From NCBI RefSeq assembly GCF_016899935.1, contig NZ_JACJJK010000003.1:124001-188000 (forward strand): a stretch of 64,000 nucleotides of DNA, given 5' to 3'. This document shows positions 34,928-43,565 of the stretch, piece by piece. The stretch is from Olsenella uli. Its GTDB lineage: Bacteria; Actinomycetota; Coriobacteriia; Coriobacteriales; Atopobiaceae. A program made the translations under genes and the position numbers. Below the pieces are notes generated by a model. The model did not search any database and was not told the DNA's origin. It worked only from the letters and a program-made list of their open reading frames with translations. Within the stretch, counting starts at the first letter, position 1; each line of letters starts with the position of its first letter.

Positions 34928-35668
34928 ATGCTCGTCTCCTGCATCCGCGCGGAGCTGGTCAAGCTCCGCCGCGCGCCGGTCTGGGTGGCCTTCGTGGCGC
35001 TTCCCGGCGCCTCCGCGCTCATCGGCTGCGCCAACTACCTGATGAACCTCGGGGTCATCACGCCCGGCTGGGCGAACCTCTGGACCCAGCAGACGCTCTT
35101 CGTCTGCTACTTCTTCCTGCCGGCGCTGCTCGGCGTGGGGTGCTCCTTCCTCTGGCGCCAGGAGCACCTGGGCTCCAACTGGAACGAGTTCATGGTGCAG
35201 CCGGTGCCGCTGCGCGACCTCGTGCTCGCCAAGTTCTGCGTGGGCGCGCTCATGTCGCTTCTCGCCTTCGCGTCGATACTGGTGTTCTACGTGGGCAGCG
35301 GCATCGCGCTCGGCGTTCCCGGGGCGTTTCCGGCGGCACAGGTCGCGGAGTACGTCACGCTCGGGATCCTGGGGTCGCTCGTCATCGTGGCGGTCCAGCT
35401 CGCCGTCTCCATGGTCGTGCGCAACTTCGCCGCGCCGGTGGGCGTCGCGCTCGCCGGCGGCGTGTCGGGCCTCGTCGCCACCATGGTGGGCTGGGGCAAC
35501 GTCTGGCCCTACTCCCTGATCCAGACCGGCATGAACTCGAACACGCAGGTCGACCTGTCCGCCGCCGGCGTCGCCCAGATCGTGGTCCTCTCGGTCGTCT
35601 ACGCCGCGCTCGCCATCGCGTGGGCGTGCCGGTGGCTCGCGCGCCGGGACGTCGTGGCGACGAAGTGA
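34928..35668 (+). CDS. LanG-type ABC transporter permease
   Basis: 246 aa starting one base after the previous stop region. Six helices; RAELVKLRRAPVWVAFVALP and WRQEHLGSNWNEFMVQPVPLRDLVLAKF match the second permease of LanFEG exporters. With the two genes before it, it makes a complete heteromeric exporter. The two-component system at 37334-39206 could control it, though a HipBA pair lies between them. Confidence 0.78.
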   Translation: MLVSCIRAELVKLRRAPVWVAFVALPGASALIGCANYLMNLGVITPGWANLWTQQTLFVCYFFLPALLGVGCSFLWRQEHLGSNWNEFMVQPVPLRDLVLAKFCVGALMSLLAFASILVFYVGSGIALGVPGAFPAAQVAEYVTLGILGSLVIVAVQLAVSMVVRNFAAPVGVALAGGVSGLVATMVGWGNVWPYSLIQTGMNSNTQVDLSAAGVAQIVVLSVVYAALAIAWACRWLARRDVVATK

Positions 35669-35683
35669 CTTCGCATCACGATA

Positions 35684-35733
35684 ACGTATGGGAAATGCTA
35701 CGATATCTAAATAACGTCGCCTATCTCATACGT
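35684..35733. promoter_or_regulatory. Operator/promoter region of hipBA
   Basis: ACGTATG (35684-35690) and CATACGT (35727-35733) are inverted repeats 36 bp apart, with ATAACGT repeated directly (35681, 35711). The stretch is AT-rich and lies directly before hipB, as expected for HipB autoregulation. Confidence 0.5.
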
Positions 35734-35743
35734 AAGGATGATA

Positions 35744-36049
35744 ATGAAGCGTCCCGTTCCCATGGCCACCAGGCTCGCCGCCCGGCGCATCGGCGAGAAC
35801 CTCTCGACGTGGCGGCGCCTCTATGGTCTCTCGTCTCAGCAGGTCGCGGAGCGCGCCGCCGTGTCACGCTCGACGGTATCGCGGCTGGAGAACGGGGATC
35901 CCACGGTGAGCTTTGCGACCTTCCTCAACGTCTGCCGTGCCGTTGGGATTCTCGATGCGATATCCGCGGCCACCGACCCCTACGAGACCGACCTGGGTCG
36001 CGCGCGTGCCGACACGGCAATCCCTCAGCGCATCAGGAGCAGGCGATGA
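35744..36049 (+). CDS. hipB: HipB-like XRE antitoxin
   Basis: Start at ATG 35744, six bases after AGG; ATG 35738 is also possible. 101 aa. HTH_3 domain: IGENLSTWRRLYGLSSQQVAERAAVSRSTVSRLENGDPTVSFATF. The stop overlaps the start of the HipA gene by 4 bases, the normal antitoxin-toxin coupling. It should bind the operator upstream and neutralise the kinase. Confidence 0.8.
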   Translation: MKRPVPMATRLAARRIGENLSTWRRLYGLSSQQVAERAAVSRSTVSRLENGDPTVSFATFLNVCRAVGILDAISAATDPYETDLGRARADTAIPQRIRSRR

Positions 36050-37302
36050 TTCCTGCGGTGGACGTCTACCTCTCTTCGTTTGATGGCGGCACAGCTGACG
36101 AGGTGCTGGTCGGTCGTTGTCGGCGCAGCGTTCGGCACGGAGCGCTCTCCACGCTGTTCACCTATGACGACGCGTACCTCTCCAATCCGCGTGCGTTCGC
36201 AATAGACCCGTGCCTCCCACTGGACTCGGCGGCGCATCATGTGGTCGGGCTCCCCGGTGCTCTGCGCGACTCGTCGCCCGACCGGTGGGGACGGCATCTT
36301 ATCGCCCGACGTCAGCGCGCTGCGGTGGGGTCCGGTCCGCTTCGGACGCTCGATGAGATGGACTATCTCCTCGGCGTGCATGACCAGACGCGCGAGGGGG
36401 CCCTTCGGTATCGGGACCCGGCTTCGGGGGTCTTTCTCTCTCCCTTGGGAGAGGTGCCGCCCATGGTCGAGCTCAAGCGAATGCTGTCTGCCAGCACTGA
36501 GGTGGCAAGGGGAGAGGAGAGCGTCGACCAGGTCAAGGAGCTGCTCGATGCGGGGTCCGGCTCGCTTGGCGGCGCGCGCCCCAAGGCTTCGGTCCTTGAC
36601 GAGGGCAAGCTGCTCCTGGCGAAGTTTCCGCATCCCGGGGACGAGTGGGACGTCATGGCCTGGGAGAAGACGGCCATCGACCTTGCGCGGGCGGCGGGCA
36701 TTCCGGTCCCTGCGGCTCGCGTGGTTCGCCTGGGACGACAGGGCGTTCTCGTGATCGGGAGATTCGACCGGCTGGGGTCAAGGATCGACGGCGCCCGCGT
36801 GCCCTACCTGAGCGGCATGACGGTCGTGCGCGCGCAGGACGGCGAGCAGCGGGACTATGCCGAGCTTGCCGAGGCGACGGCCATTCTTGTCGCGGAGCCG
36901 GAGCGTGAGCTCGAGGGCCTGTTCCGACGCGTCGTGCTGTCGATAGCGCTGCATAACACCGACGACCATCTCAGAAACATCGGGTTCCTGCGCGGCGCGG
37001 GTGGTTGGCGGCTTGCGCCGCTCTTTGACGTCAGCCCCTCTCCAGAGCTCTCGCGTGCTCGCGTGACATCAATATTTGGAGAGAGCGGAGCAGGCGAGAC
37101 GAGCGGCCTTCTCGACTTTGCCGCCGTGTGCGGGGTCAGTCGCGTCGCAGCACGGCGCATCGTCGCGGAGGTGCTCGGGGCGATGCGCTCATGGCGTGAG
37201 ACTGCGAGGAGGAACGGCTGTCGCGACGCGGAGCTCACCCTGTTCGAGCCGGTGTTCCGCGACCGCTGTCGCGCCCTAGAGGAGTGTACGTCGTCGTGGT
37301 AG
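36046..37302 (+). CDS. hipA: HipA-family serine/threonine kinase toxin
   Basis: 418 aa, ATG in the hipB stop. HipA_N-like region at about 1-110 (PRAFAIDPCLPLDSAAHHVV, ALRDSSPDRWGRHLI), glycine loop SLGGARPKAS (about 175), catalytic NTDDHLRNIGF (304-314) with conserved D306/N311, and LFDVSPSP for the metal-binding aspartate. HipA kinases phosphorylate an aminoacyl-tRNA synthetase (GltX in E. coli) to halt growth. All key motifs are present, so it appears active. Confidence 0.83.
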   Translation: MIPAVDVYLSSFDGGTADEVLVGRCRRSVRHGALSTLFTYDDAYLSNPRAFAIDPCLPLDSAAHHVVGLPGALRDSSPDRWGRHLIARRQRAAVGSGPLRTLDEMDYLLGVHDQTREGALRYRDPASGVFLSPLGEVPPMVELKRMLSASTEVARGEESVDQVKELLDAGSGSLGGARPKASVLDEGKLLLAKFPHPGDEWDVMAWEKTAIDLARAAGIPVPAARVVRLGRQGVLVIGRFDRLGSRIDGARVPYLSGMTVVRAQDGEQRDYAELAEATAILVAEPERELEGLFRRVVLSIALHNTDDHLRNIGFLRGAGGWRLAPLFDVSPSPELSRARVTSIFGESGAGETSGLLDFAAVCGVSRVAARRIVAEVLGAMRSWRETARRNGCRDAELTLFEPVFRDRCRALEECTSSW

Positions 37303-37333
37303 GCCAAGCTGAGAAGAGCGGGGAGCGCGGGGC

Positions 37334-38545
37334 ATGACGGAGTGGGGTCGCATACGGGAGCGCGCCGCCGCCTGGGGCGAGCGTCCCCAGGCGCGCCTCG
37401 TGGCGCCCGTGGCCTGCGTGGTCTTCGAGGCGGTCTTCCTCACCCGGTACGTCTCCTTCCTGCCCGCCGACTACGACCCCGCGTCCGTGTGGCTGCTCGT
37501 GTGGTGCGTCGCCGCGATCCTCGCGTGCGTCTTTCTCCGGCGGCGCCGCCCGCTCGGCGCGACGCTCGTGGCGTGCGCCTGCGCGGCGGCGTGCGCGCGC
37601 GTCGACGAGGGGGCCTACACGGGCGTGCCGCTCCTGGTCCTGCTCTACGGGGTGGTCGCGCGGGCGGACGGGGCGCGGGCGGTGGCTGCCACGCTCGCCG
37701 TGCTCGCCGCGTTCTGGGCGCCCGCCCATCTTTCGGGCGATGAGGCCCTCGCCCTCGTGCACCTCGAGTGGACGCTCGCCGTGGTCGCCGCCGCGCTCGC
37801 GTCCCGCGCGCTGTGGGCACGTCGCCGGGCGGCGCGCGAGCTCGAGGAGGAGCGGGCGGCGCGCGAGCGGGCGACGCGCGAGCGCGACGAGGCCGAGGCC
37901 CGCAGCCGCATCGCCGCCGAGCTGCACGACTCGGTGGGCCACGACCTTACGGCCATCATCGCGCTCTCCGAGGGGCTTGCCGGCGCCACGGGGGACGCGG
38001 TTACGGACGACGCAATTGCACGCATCAACGAGCTCGCCCGCGAGGGGCTTGCCGACACGCGCCGCGCCGTCAGGCGGCTCTCGGCCCTGCACGGCGAGGG
38101 CTCCGAGCCCCCGCTCGGGGAGACGCCCTCGTGGGACGACGTCCGCCCCGTGCTCGAGCACGCTCGCGCGGCCGGCCTCGCGGTCGCGCTCACGGAGACC
38201 GGCGCGCGCCCGCAGGACCCCCGGCAGGCCGCGCTCGCCTTCTCTGTCACCCGCGAGGCCGTGACCAACGCGCTGCGTCACGCGCGCGGGGCCACGCGCC
38301 TCACGGTCTCCTGGGACCATCGCGCGGACGGGAGCTGCGCCGTGAGCGTGCGCGACAACGGCCGGGCGGGCGAGAAGGACGGCGCGCTCGCAGCCTCGGA
38401 CGGGACCGGCCTCGCGCGCCTGCGCGCCGAGGTGGAGGCGGCCGGCGGGTCCTTCTCGGCAGAGACGGGCGAGGGCGGCGGCTGGTGCGTACGGGCCACG
38501 CTGCCAAAGACGGCGGGAGAGGGAGTCCGCGATGAGGACCGTTGA
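37334..38545 (+). CDS. NarL-type sensor histidine kinase
   Basis: 403 aa. Four or five membrane helices in the first 160 residues with short loops (no large sensor domain), a coiled coil (REEERAARERATRERD region), HisKA_3 with phosphohistidine H198 (AAELHDSVGHDLTAI), and HATPase with NALRH and GTGLARLRAE. GEKDG from the dispersed motif lies in the ATP-lid loop (DNGRAGEKDGALAASDGTG), an odd place for an insertion. It overlaps the response regulator gene by 14 bp. Signal likely at the membrane, for example cell-envelope stress. Confidence 0.83.
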   Translation: MTEWGRIRERAAAWGERPQARLVAPVACVVFEAVFLTRYVSFLPADYDPASVWLLVWCVAAILACVFLRRRRPLGATLVACACAAACARVDEGAYTGVPLLVLLYGVVARADGARAVAATLAVLAAFWAPAHLSGDEALALVHLEWTLAVVAAALASRALWARRRAARELEEERAARERATRERDEAEARSRIAAELHDSVGHDLTAIIALSEGLAGATGDAVTDDAIARINELAREGLADTRRAVRRLSALHGEGSEPPLGETPSWDDVRPVLEHARAAGLAVALTETGARPQDPRQAALAFSVTREAVTNALRHARGATRLTVSWDHRADGSCAVSVRDNGRAGEKDGALAASDGTGLARLRAEVEAAGGSFSAETGEGGGWCVRATLPKTAGEGVRDEDR

Positions 38546-39206
38546 GGTGATGCTTGTCGACGACCAGGCGGAGACCCGCCTGGGCTTCTCGCTCATGCTG
38601 CGGCGCGACCCGACGCTGCACCTCTGGGGCCAGGCGGAGAACGGGCGCCAGGCGGTGGACGCCGTGGACCGCGCTGCGACGGCGGGCCGTGCGCTTCCCG
38701 ACGTCGTCCTCATGGACGTGCGGATGCCCGTCATGGACGGCATCGACGCCTGCGCGCTCATCTGCGAGCGGCACCCGGCGGTGCGCGTCCTCATCCTCAC
38801 CACCTACGACGAGGACGACTACGCCTTCGGCGGCCTCGAGGCAGGCGCCTCCGGGTTCCTTCTCAAGGACGTCCGCTCCCGCGAGCTCGTCGACGCGGTC
38901 CATGCCGTCGCGGAGGGCGACGCCGTCCTCACCCCGCGCGTCACGCGGGCGGTCCTCGAGCGCGACGTCCCCAGGGTCGTCCCCGGCTCCGAGCGCGAGC
39001 GCCTGCGCCGGGCCTTCCGCCAGCTCACGGGCCACGAACGGGAGATCTGCTCGCTCGTGGCCGACGGCCTCTCCAACGCCGAGATCGCCGAGCGCCTGGT
39101 CATCCAGCCCGCCAGCGCCAAGCGCGCCGTGTCCCGGATCCTCTCCAAGCTGGGCCTGCGCGACCGCACGCAGATCGCCGTCGCCTGGTACCGGGCGGGG
39201 CTGTAG
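38532..39206 (+). CDS. NarL/LuxR-type response regulator
   Basis: 224 aa. Receiver domain with phospho-acceptor D62 (VVLMDVRMPVMDG), T/K residues in LTTYDEDD and FLLKDV, then a LuxR-type helix-turn-helix (about 158-222: LTGHEREICSLVADGLSNAEIAERL). Partner of the kinase upstream. The LanFEG genes are a plausible target. Confidence 0.87.
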   Translation: MRTVEVMLVDDQAETRLGFSLMLRRDPTLHLWGQAENGRQAVDAVDRAATAGRALPDVVLMDVRMPVMDGIDACALICERHPAVRVLILTTYDEDDYAFGGLEAGASGFLLKDVRSRELVDAVHAVAEGDAVLTPRVTRAVLERDVPRVVPGSERERLRRAFRQLTGHEREICSLVADGLSNAEIAERLVIQPASAKRAVSRILSKLGLRDRTQIAVAWYRAGL

Positions 39207-39234
39207 GGCGCGCGGCGTCCGGCATCTTGGCGGC

Positions 39235-39333
39235 AAAACCTCACAGGTGGCAGAAGTCAACTTTACTGACACAAAATAGGACAATAATAAGTTCATAGAA
39301 CAGCGCGAGAAGAACCACCACCTGTGAGGTTTT
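39235..39333. mobile_element. MITE-like element, copy 3
   Basis: 16-bp ends AAAACCTCACAGGTGG (39235-39250) mirrored at 39318-39333. 99 bp, same length as copy 2 and nearly the same interior. Between the response regulator and the MFS gene. Confidence 0.7.
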
Positions 39334-39396
39334 CTCCCGCACCCGGGCTTTCTCCCGCAGGGACGTGACACCTGCCGACGCGGCCGCTATCATGGT

Positions 39397-39412
39397 GTGG
39401 AAACGTTTCCAC
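39397..39412. promoter_or_regulatory. LacI/CcpA-type operator
   Basis: GTGGAAACGTTTCCAC is a perfect 16-bp palindrome with the central CG typical of LacI-family binding sites. It lies 25 bp before the start of the MFS gene, so it probably represses it. No LacI-family regulator is in the window. Confidence 0.6.
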
Positions 39413-39437
39413 ATCGGACGCAGGAGGGGAAGCGCCC

Positions 39438-40628
39438 ATGTCCGTCGTTCTTCTCGTCGTCATCTACGTTGCCTTTGTGGGCCTGGGCATCCCGGACTCG
39501 CTCTTTGGCGCGGCGTGGCCCGCCATGCACCCCGACCTGGGCGTTCCCGTCTCGTGGGGCAGCGCGGTCACGATGGTCACCTGCTGCGGGACCATCGTCT
39601 CCAGCCTCTCGTCGGCCGCGCTCATCAACCGCTTTGGCACCGGGCGCGTGACGGCCGTCTCCACGGCGCTCACCGCGGCGGCGCTCCTGGGCTTTGCCGT
39701 GGCGCCGGGCTTTCCGTGGCTGTGCCTGCTCGCGATCCCGCTGGGCCTGGGCGCCGGCGCCATCGACACGGCGCTCAACAACTACGTGGCGCTGCACTAC
39801 AAGGCGACGCACATGAACTTCCTGCACTGCGCCTACGGCGCGGGCATCACGGTGAGCCCGTTTCTGATGTCGGTCGCGCTCTCGGGCGGCACCTGGCGCG
39901 ACGGCTACCTCGAGGCGGCGGCCGTCCAGGCGGCGATCGTGGCGGCGACGGTCGCGATCCTGCCGCTGTGGTCCCGCGTGGGCCACGAGGGCGCGCCGGG
40001 CGAGCAGGACGACGACCCCGCGCCCCGCGCCGCGAGCCCGCTCGCCCTCGTCCGCCGGCGCGACATCCGCCTGGCCTGCCTCATCTTCATGGCGTCTGTC
40101 GCTATCGAGGGCGTCTGCAACACCTGGTGCGCGAGCTACCTCGTGAGCGCGCGCGGCATGGCGGCCGGTGCCGCCGCCGGCATGGTGACGGTCTACTACG
40201 TGGGCGTGACGGCCGGGCGCTTCCTCTCCGGCGTGCTGGCTAACCGGCTCACGAGCAAGCAGCTCGTGGGGCTGGGGCAGGCGGTCACCTTCGTGGCGGT
40301 GCTCGTGCTTCTGGCCCCGCTGCCGCTCGCGGCGGCCCCGGTGGGCCTCTTCCTCGTGGGCTTTGGCAACAGCCCGCTCTACCCCAACATGCTGCACCTC
40401 ACGCCGCGCCTCTTTGGCCGCGACCTCTCGCAGGCGGTGATCGGCGTGCAGATGGCGGCCTCCTACGTGGGCTCGCTCACGCTGCCGCCGCTCTTTGGCC
40501 TGGTGGCGGAGCGCGTGGGCTTCTGGCTCTTCCCGGTGGCGCTGTTCGCGCTGTCCGTGGTGGTGCTGGCGGCGTTTCTCGGCCTCATGGCCCTCAAGGG
40601 CTGGCGGCCGCGCCTCGCGCGCCGGTAG
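39438..40628 (+). CDS. MFS transporter (FucP-like sugar permease type)
   Basis: 396 aa, twelve membrane helices, start after GGAGGGG. LGIPDSLFGAAWPAMHPDLGVPVSWGSAVT at the N-terminus and GAIDTALNNYVALHYKATHMNFLHCAYGAG are typical of the sugar-type MFS group related to FucP. The LacI-type operator upstream supports a sugar substrate. Central cytoplasmic loop at about 190-210. Which sugar cannot be told. Confidence 0.8.
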   Translation: MSVVLLVVIYVAFVGLGIPDSLFGAAWPAMHPDLGVPVSWGSAVTMVTCCGTIVSSLSSAALINRFGTGRVTAVSTALTAAALLGFAVAPGFPWLCLLAIPLGLGAGAIDTALNNYVALHYKATHMNFLHCAYGAGITVSPFLMSVALSGGTWRDGYLEAAAVQAAIVAATVAILPLWSRVGHEGAPGEQDDDPAPRAASPLALVRRRDIRLACLIFMASVAIEGVCNTWCASYLVSARGMAAGAAAGMVTVYYVGVTAGRFLSGVLANRLTSKQLVGLGQAVTFVAVLVLLAPLPLAAAPVGLFLVGFGNSPLYPNMLHLTPRLFGRDLSQAVIGVQMAASYVGSLTLPPLFGLVAERVGFWLFPVALFALSVVVLAAFLGLMALKGWRPRLARR

Positions 40629-40640
40629 GCCGCCGGCCCG

Positions 40641-40752
40641 ATACGCGACTTCCAACGTTTTGGCGCCCCAAAGCGTCGTCAATCGCGTATTACCGTGAGC
40701 CAGTACGCGACTTCCAACGTTTTTGTGCCCCAGAGTGTCGTCAATCGCGTAT
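40641..40752. repeat. Two tandem 50-bp palindromic units (ATACGCGACTTCC)
   Basis: Units at 40641-40690 and 40703-40752 share ACGCGACTTCCAACGTTTT at the left and GTCGTCAATCGCGTAT at the right; ATACGCGA is inverted to TCGCGTAT in each. In unit 1 the centre also pairs (ACGTTTTGG with CCAAAGCGT); unit 2 has lost part of this. A -10-like TAGAAT follows at 40771, before the aldo-keto reductase gene. Confidence 0.6.
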
Positions 40753-40811
40753 CGCGCGGGCGGGCCGGGATAGAATGGGCTCAACACGGCGGGCGAGAAG
40801 GACGGTGCGAC

Positions 40812-41822
40812 ATGGCGGACATGCGCTACGTTGAGCTGGGCGGCTCGGGTCTCAGGGTCTCGCGCCTCTGCCTGGGCGGCATGAGCTTTGGCGTGCCCAC
40901 CGCGCCGCGCCCGTGGACCGTGGGCTACGACGAGACGCGCGCCGTGATCGCGGCGGCGCTGGACGCCGGCATCAACTTCATCGACACGGCAAACTGCTAC
41001 GCGGACGGCACGGGCGAGGAGTACATCGGGCGCGCCCTGCGCGAGCTGGGCGTCCCGCGCGAGCGCGTGGTGTTGGCGAGCAAGGTCTTCTACAACGACG
41101 GCGGCCTCTCGCGTGCGGCGATCATGCGCGAGATAGACGGCACGCTCGCGCGTCTGGGCACGGACTACCTGGACCTCTACGTCATCCACCGCTTCGACGC
41201 GGCCACGCCCATGGAGGAGACCCTCGCCGCGCTGGACGAGCTCGTGCGCGCCGGCAAGGTGCGGGCCCTCGGCGCGAGCGCGATGTACGCCTACCAGCTC
41301 CACAACCTGCAGGTCCTGGCGGCGGCCAACGGCTGGACGCCCTTCTCGACCATGCAGAGCCAGTACAACCTCCTCTACCGCGAGGACGAGCACGAGATGA
41401 TCCCCGTGTGCCGGCAGTTCGGGATGGCGCTCACGCCGTACAGCTCGCTCGCCGCCGGGCGCCTCACGCGGCCCACCTGGGACGCGCCCACGCGCCGCAG
41501 CGAGACGGACGTGATCTCGCAGAAGAAGTTCGACCCCATGCGGGCGCAGGACGAGAGGCTCGTGGCCCGCGTGGCGGAACTGGCCGAGAAGCACGACGTG
41601 CCGATGGCGGCCGTCGCGATCGCGTGGCTGTGGGCGCGCGGCGTGGAGTCGCCGATTGTGGGCTGCTCACGGCCGGAGCTCGTGGGCGCGGCGTGCCGCG
41701 CGCTGGAGGTGGAGCTTAGCGAGGACGAGCGCCGCTACCTGGAGGAGCCGTACGTGCCGCACCCGCTCGTGGGCGTGCGCCCGCATGAGCTGGCCGAGCT
41801 GCTGCCGCGCGGGGAGGCCTGA
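40812..41822 (+). CDS. Aldo/keto reductase (paralog of the 11939 gene)
   Basis: Start at ATG 40812, about ten bases after GAGAAGG of the dispersed 13-mer (40792-40804); longer frames cross the repeats. 336 aa. Tetrad D58, Y63, K91, H126. Long identical blocks with the 11939 protein (GASAMYAYQLHN, VCRQFGMALTPYS, EEPY near the end) show a duplication within the genome. Not next to CMD or cupin genes here, so its role may have diverged. Confidence 0.85.
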   Translation: MADMRYVELGGSGLRVSRLCLGGMSFGVPTAPRPWTVGYDETRAVIAAALDAGINFIDTANCYADGTGEEYIGRALRELGVPRERVVLASKVFYNDGGLSRAAIMREIDGTLARLGTDYLDLYVIHRFDAATPMEETLAALDELVRAGKVRALGASAMYAYQLHNLQVLAAANGWTPFSTMQSQYNLLYREDEHEMIPVCRQFGMALTPYSSLAAGRLTRPTWDAPTRRSETDVISQKKFDPMRAQDERLVARVAELAEKHDVPMAAVAIAWLWARGVESPIVGCSRPELVGAACRALEVELSEDERRYLEEPYVPHPLVGVRPHELAELLPRGEA

Positions 41823-41823
41823 G

Positions 41824-42264
41824 ATGCGCATCTACAAGGGCAATGCCGAGCTGGTCTTTCGCGGGCGCGTGGCGCCGTGGTACGGCACGGTCTCGGGCCT
41901 GGTGGCCGTGGCAGTCGCGGTGCTGGCGCTGCAGCCGGGCATGTACGCGGGCGTGCCGGCGGCGCTGCTCGTCGTCGGGGCCGTCCTGCTGTGGCCGGTG
42001 GTGGTGCGCAACCGCGTGGAGCTCTACAAGGACCGCCTGGAGATCGTCTTTGGCTGGGGGCGCACGATCATCCCGTACGACCACGTGACCGGCGTGCGGC
42101 GCCTGGAGGGCGGTCCCGGCGACGCGACCGGCCACAACTGCGCGACCAGCCCGGACGGCGTCTTCATCGAGGCGCCGCAGGACGGCGACGCCGCTGTCTC
42201 CGTGATCGGCAATGACAACCTGATGCGGGAACTCCGCCGCCGCGCCGGGCTGGACGCGGTGTAA
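41824..42264 (+). CDS. PH-domain-like membrane protein
   Basis: Start at ATG 41824, one base after the reductase stop region. 146 aa: two membrane helices (about 18-60) and a soluble C-terminal half (RNRVELYKDRLEIVFGWGRTIIPYDHVTGVRRLEG) like the bacterial PH-like domains of small membrane proteins. Function unknown. Cotranscribed with the reductase. Confidence 0.65.
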   Translation: MRIYKGNAELVFRGRVAPWYGTVSGLVAVAVAVLALQPGMYAGVPAALLVVGAVLLWPVVVRNRVELYKDRLEIVFGWGRTIIPYDHVTGVRRLEGGPGDATGHNCATSPDGVFIEAPQDGDAAVSVIGNDNLMRELRRRAGLDAV

Positions 42265-42313
42265 ATTGGGCGCATCCGCCCTTTGAGCAGGAAGGCAAGA
42301 GAGGTCGAGTTCT

Positions 42314-42607
42314 GTGACTACCACTAACCCCTACATCTCCACCCCGGGGGAGATTCTGCTGGAGGAGTTCCTGCGGCCTCTGGGCATCTCGCAGTACCGG
42401 CTGGCCAAGGCCATCGGCAAGCCGCAGTCCGCCGTCTCGGACGTCGTGAACGGCCGCCGTGCGATCACGCCCGAGATGGCCTGGCTGCTGTCCCGTGCGC
42501 TGGGGACGACGCCCGAGTTCTGGCTCAACCTGGAGGCCACCTATCGGCTCAAGACGATCGACGAAGGCGCGATGCCTCAGGTGACGCCGCTCGTCAACAT
42601 CGCGTAG
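42314..42607 (+). CDS. higA: HigA-family antitoxin (orphan)
   Basis: Start at GTG 42314. 97 aa: STPGEILLEEFLRPLGISQYRLAKAIGKPQSAVSDVVNGRRAITPEMAWLLSRALG is the HigA/VapI XRE domain, followed by TPEFWLNLEATYRLK. HigA normally follows a HigB toxin; the 49 bp upstream hold only the ribosome-binding region and no toxin frame. It may be a solitary regulator or cross-act with a toxin elsewhere. Confidence 0.8.
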   Translation: MTTTNPYISTPGEILLEEFLRPLGISQYRLAKAIGKPQSAVSDVVNGRRAITPEMAWLLSRALGTTPEFWLNLEATYRLKTIDEGAMPQVTPLVNIA

Positions 42608-42620
42608 AGAAAGGACCAAC

Positions 42621-43565
42621 ATGGCGATCAACCGCGTGGCGATTCTGGGCAGGGGAGCGGTGGGCCTGCTCTACGGCACCATCGCCGAGAAGAACCTCGG
42701 GCCGGGCGCCGTCGAGTTCGTGATGGACGACGTGCGCTACGCCCGTCACGCCGGCGAGACGCCGACCGTGAACGGCGAGCCCTGCCGCGTGCCCACGATC
42801 CCTGCGAGCGAGGCCACGCCCGTCGACCTGGTGATCCTGGCGATCAAGGCACCGGGCCTGCCCGTGGCGCTCGACACGATGGAGCGCCTCGTGGGGCCGC
42901 GCACGGCCGTCGCGTCCCTGATCAACGGCGTCACGAGCGAGGAGCGAGTGGCCGAGCGCTTTGGCTGGGAGCGCACCGTGCTCTCCGTGGCGCAGGGCAT
43001 GGACGCGGTGTTTCTCGGCACGGACATGACCTACACCCACCCCGGTGAGGTTCGCCTGGGCCCGGCGCCGGGCACGGCTCCCGGCGTGGTCGACGCCGTC
43101 GCCGACCTCTACGAGCGCGCCGGCATCCCGCACGTGGTGGAGGCGGACATCCGTCGCCGCATGTGGGTGAAGCTGATGCTCAACGTGGGCATCAACCAGA
43201 CCTGCATGGTCTACGGCGGCACCTACGGCTCCGCGAGTGAGCCGGGAAGCGAGCAGAACCGCTGCTTCGTGGCCGCCATGCGCGAGGCCCTGGCCGTGGC
43301 GCGCGCCGAGGGTGTGGACGTCACCGAGGCCGACCTCGCGCAGATGGCTCGGCTCATCGCCTCGCTCGACCCCGCCGGCATGCCCTCGATGGCGCAGGAC
43401 CGCCTGAACCAGAAGCCCACCGAGGTCGAGGAGTTCTCTGGCACCATCTGTCGCCTCGCCGGGCGCCACGGTCTTCTCGTCCCCACCAACCAGTGGCTCT
43501 ACCAGCGGATTCGCGAGCTCGAGAACGGTTTCGCGGCAAAGGGGACCCACAGAGAAATTGTGTAG
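42621..43565 (+). CDS. Ketopantoate reductase-like protein (PanE/ApbA family)
   Basis: 314 aa, start after GAAAGGA. NADP-binding VAILGRGAVGLLYG at the N-terminus; catalytic lysine in MWVKLMLNVGINQTCMVYGGTYG (about 190); C-terminal helical domain with LDPAGMPSMAQDRLNQKPTEVEEFSG, including the S-M-x-D motif. The family reduces 2-dehydropantoate to pantoate, but several paralogs have other substrates. No other pantothenate genes are near. Confidence 0.78.
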   Translation: MAINRVAILGRGAVGLLYGTIAEKNLGPGAVEFVMDDVRYARHAGETPTVNGEPCRVPTIPASEATPVDLVILAIKAPGLPVALDTMERLVGPRTAVASLINGVTSEERVAERFGWERTVLSVAQGMDAVFLGTDMTYTHPGEVRLGPAPGTAPGVVDAVADLYERAGIPHVVEADIRRRMWVKLMLNVGINQTCMVYGGTYGSASEPGSEQNRCFVAAMREALAVARAEGVDVTEADLAQMARLIASLDPAGMPSMAQDRLNQKPTEVEEFSGTICRLAGRHGLLVPTNQWLYQRIRELENGFAAKGTHREIV

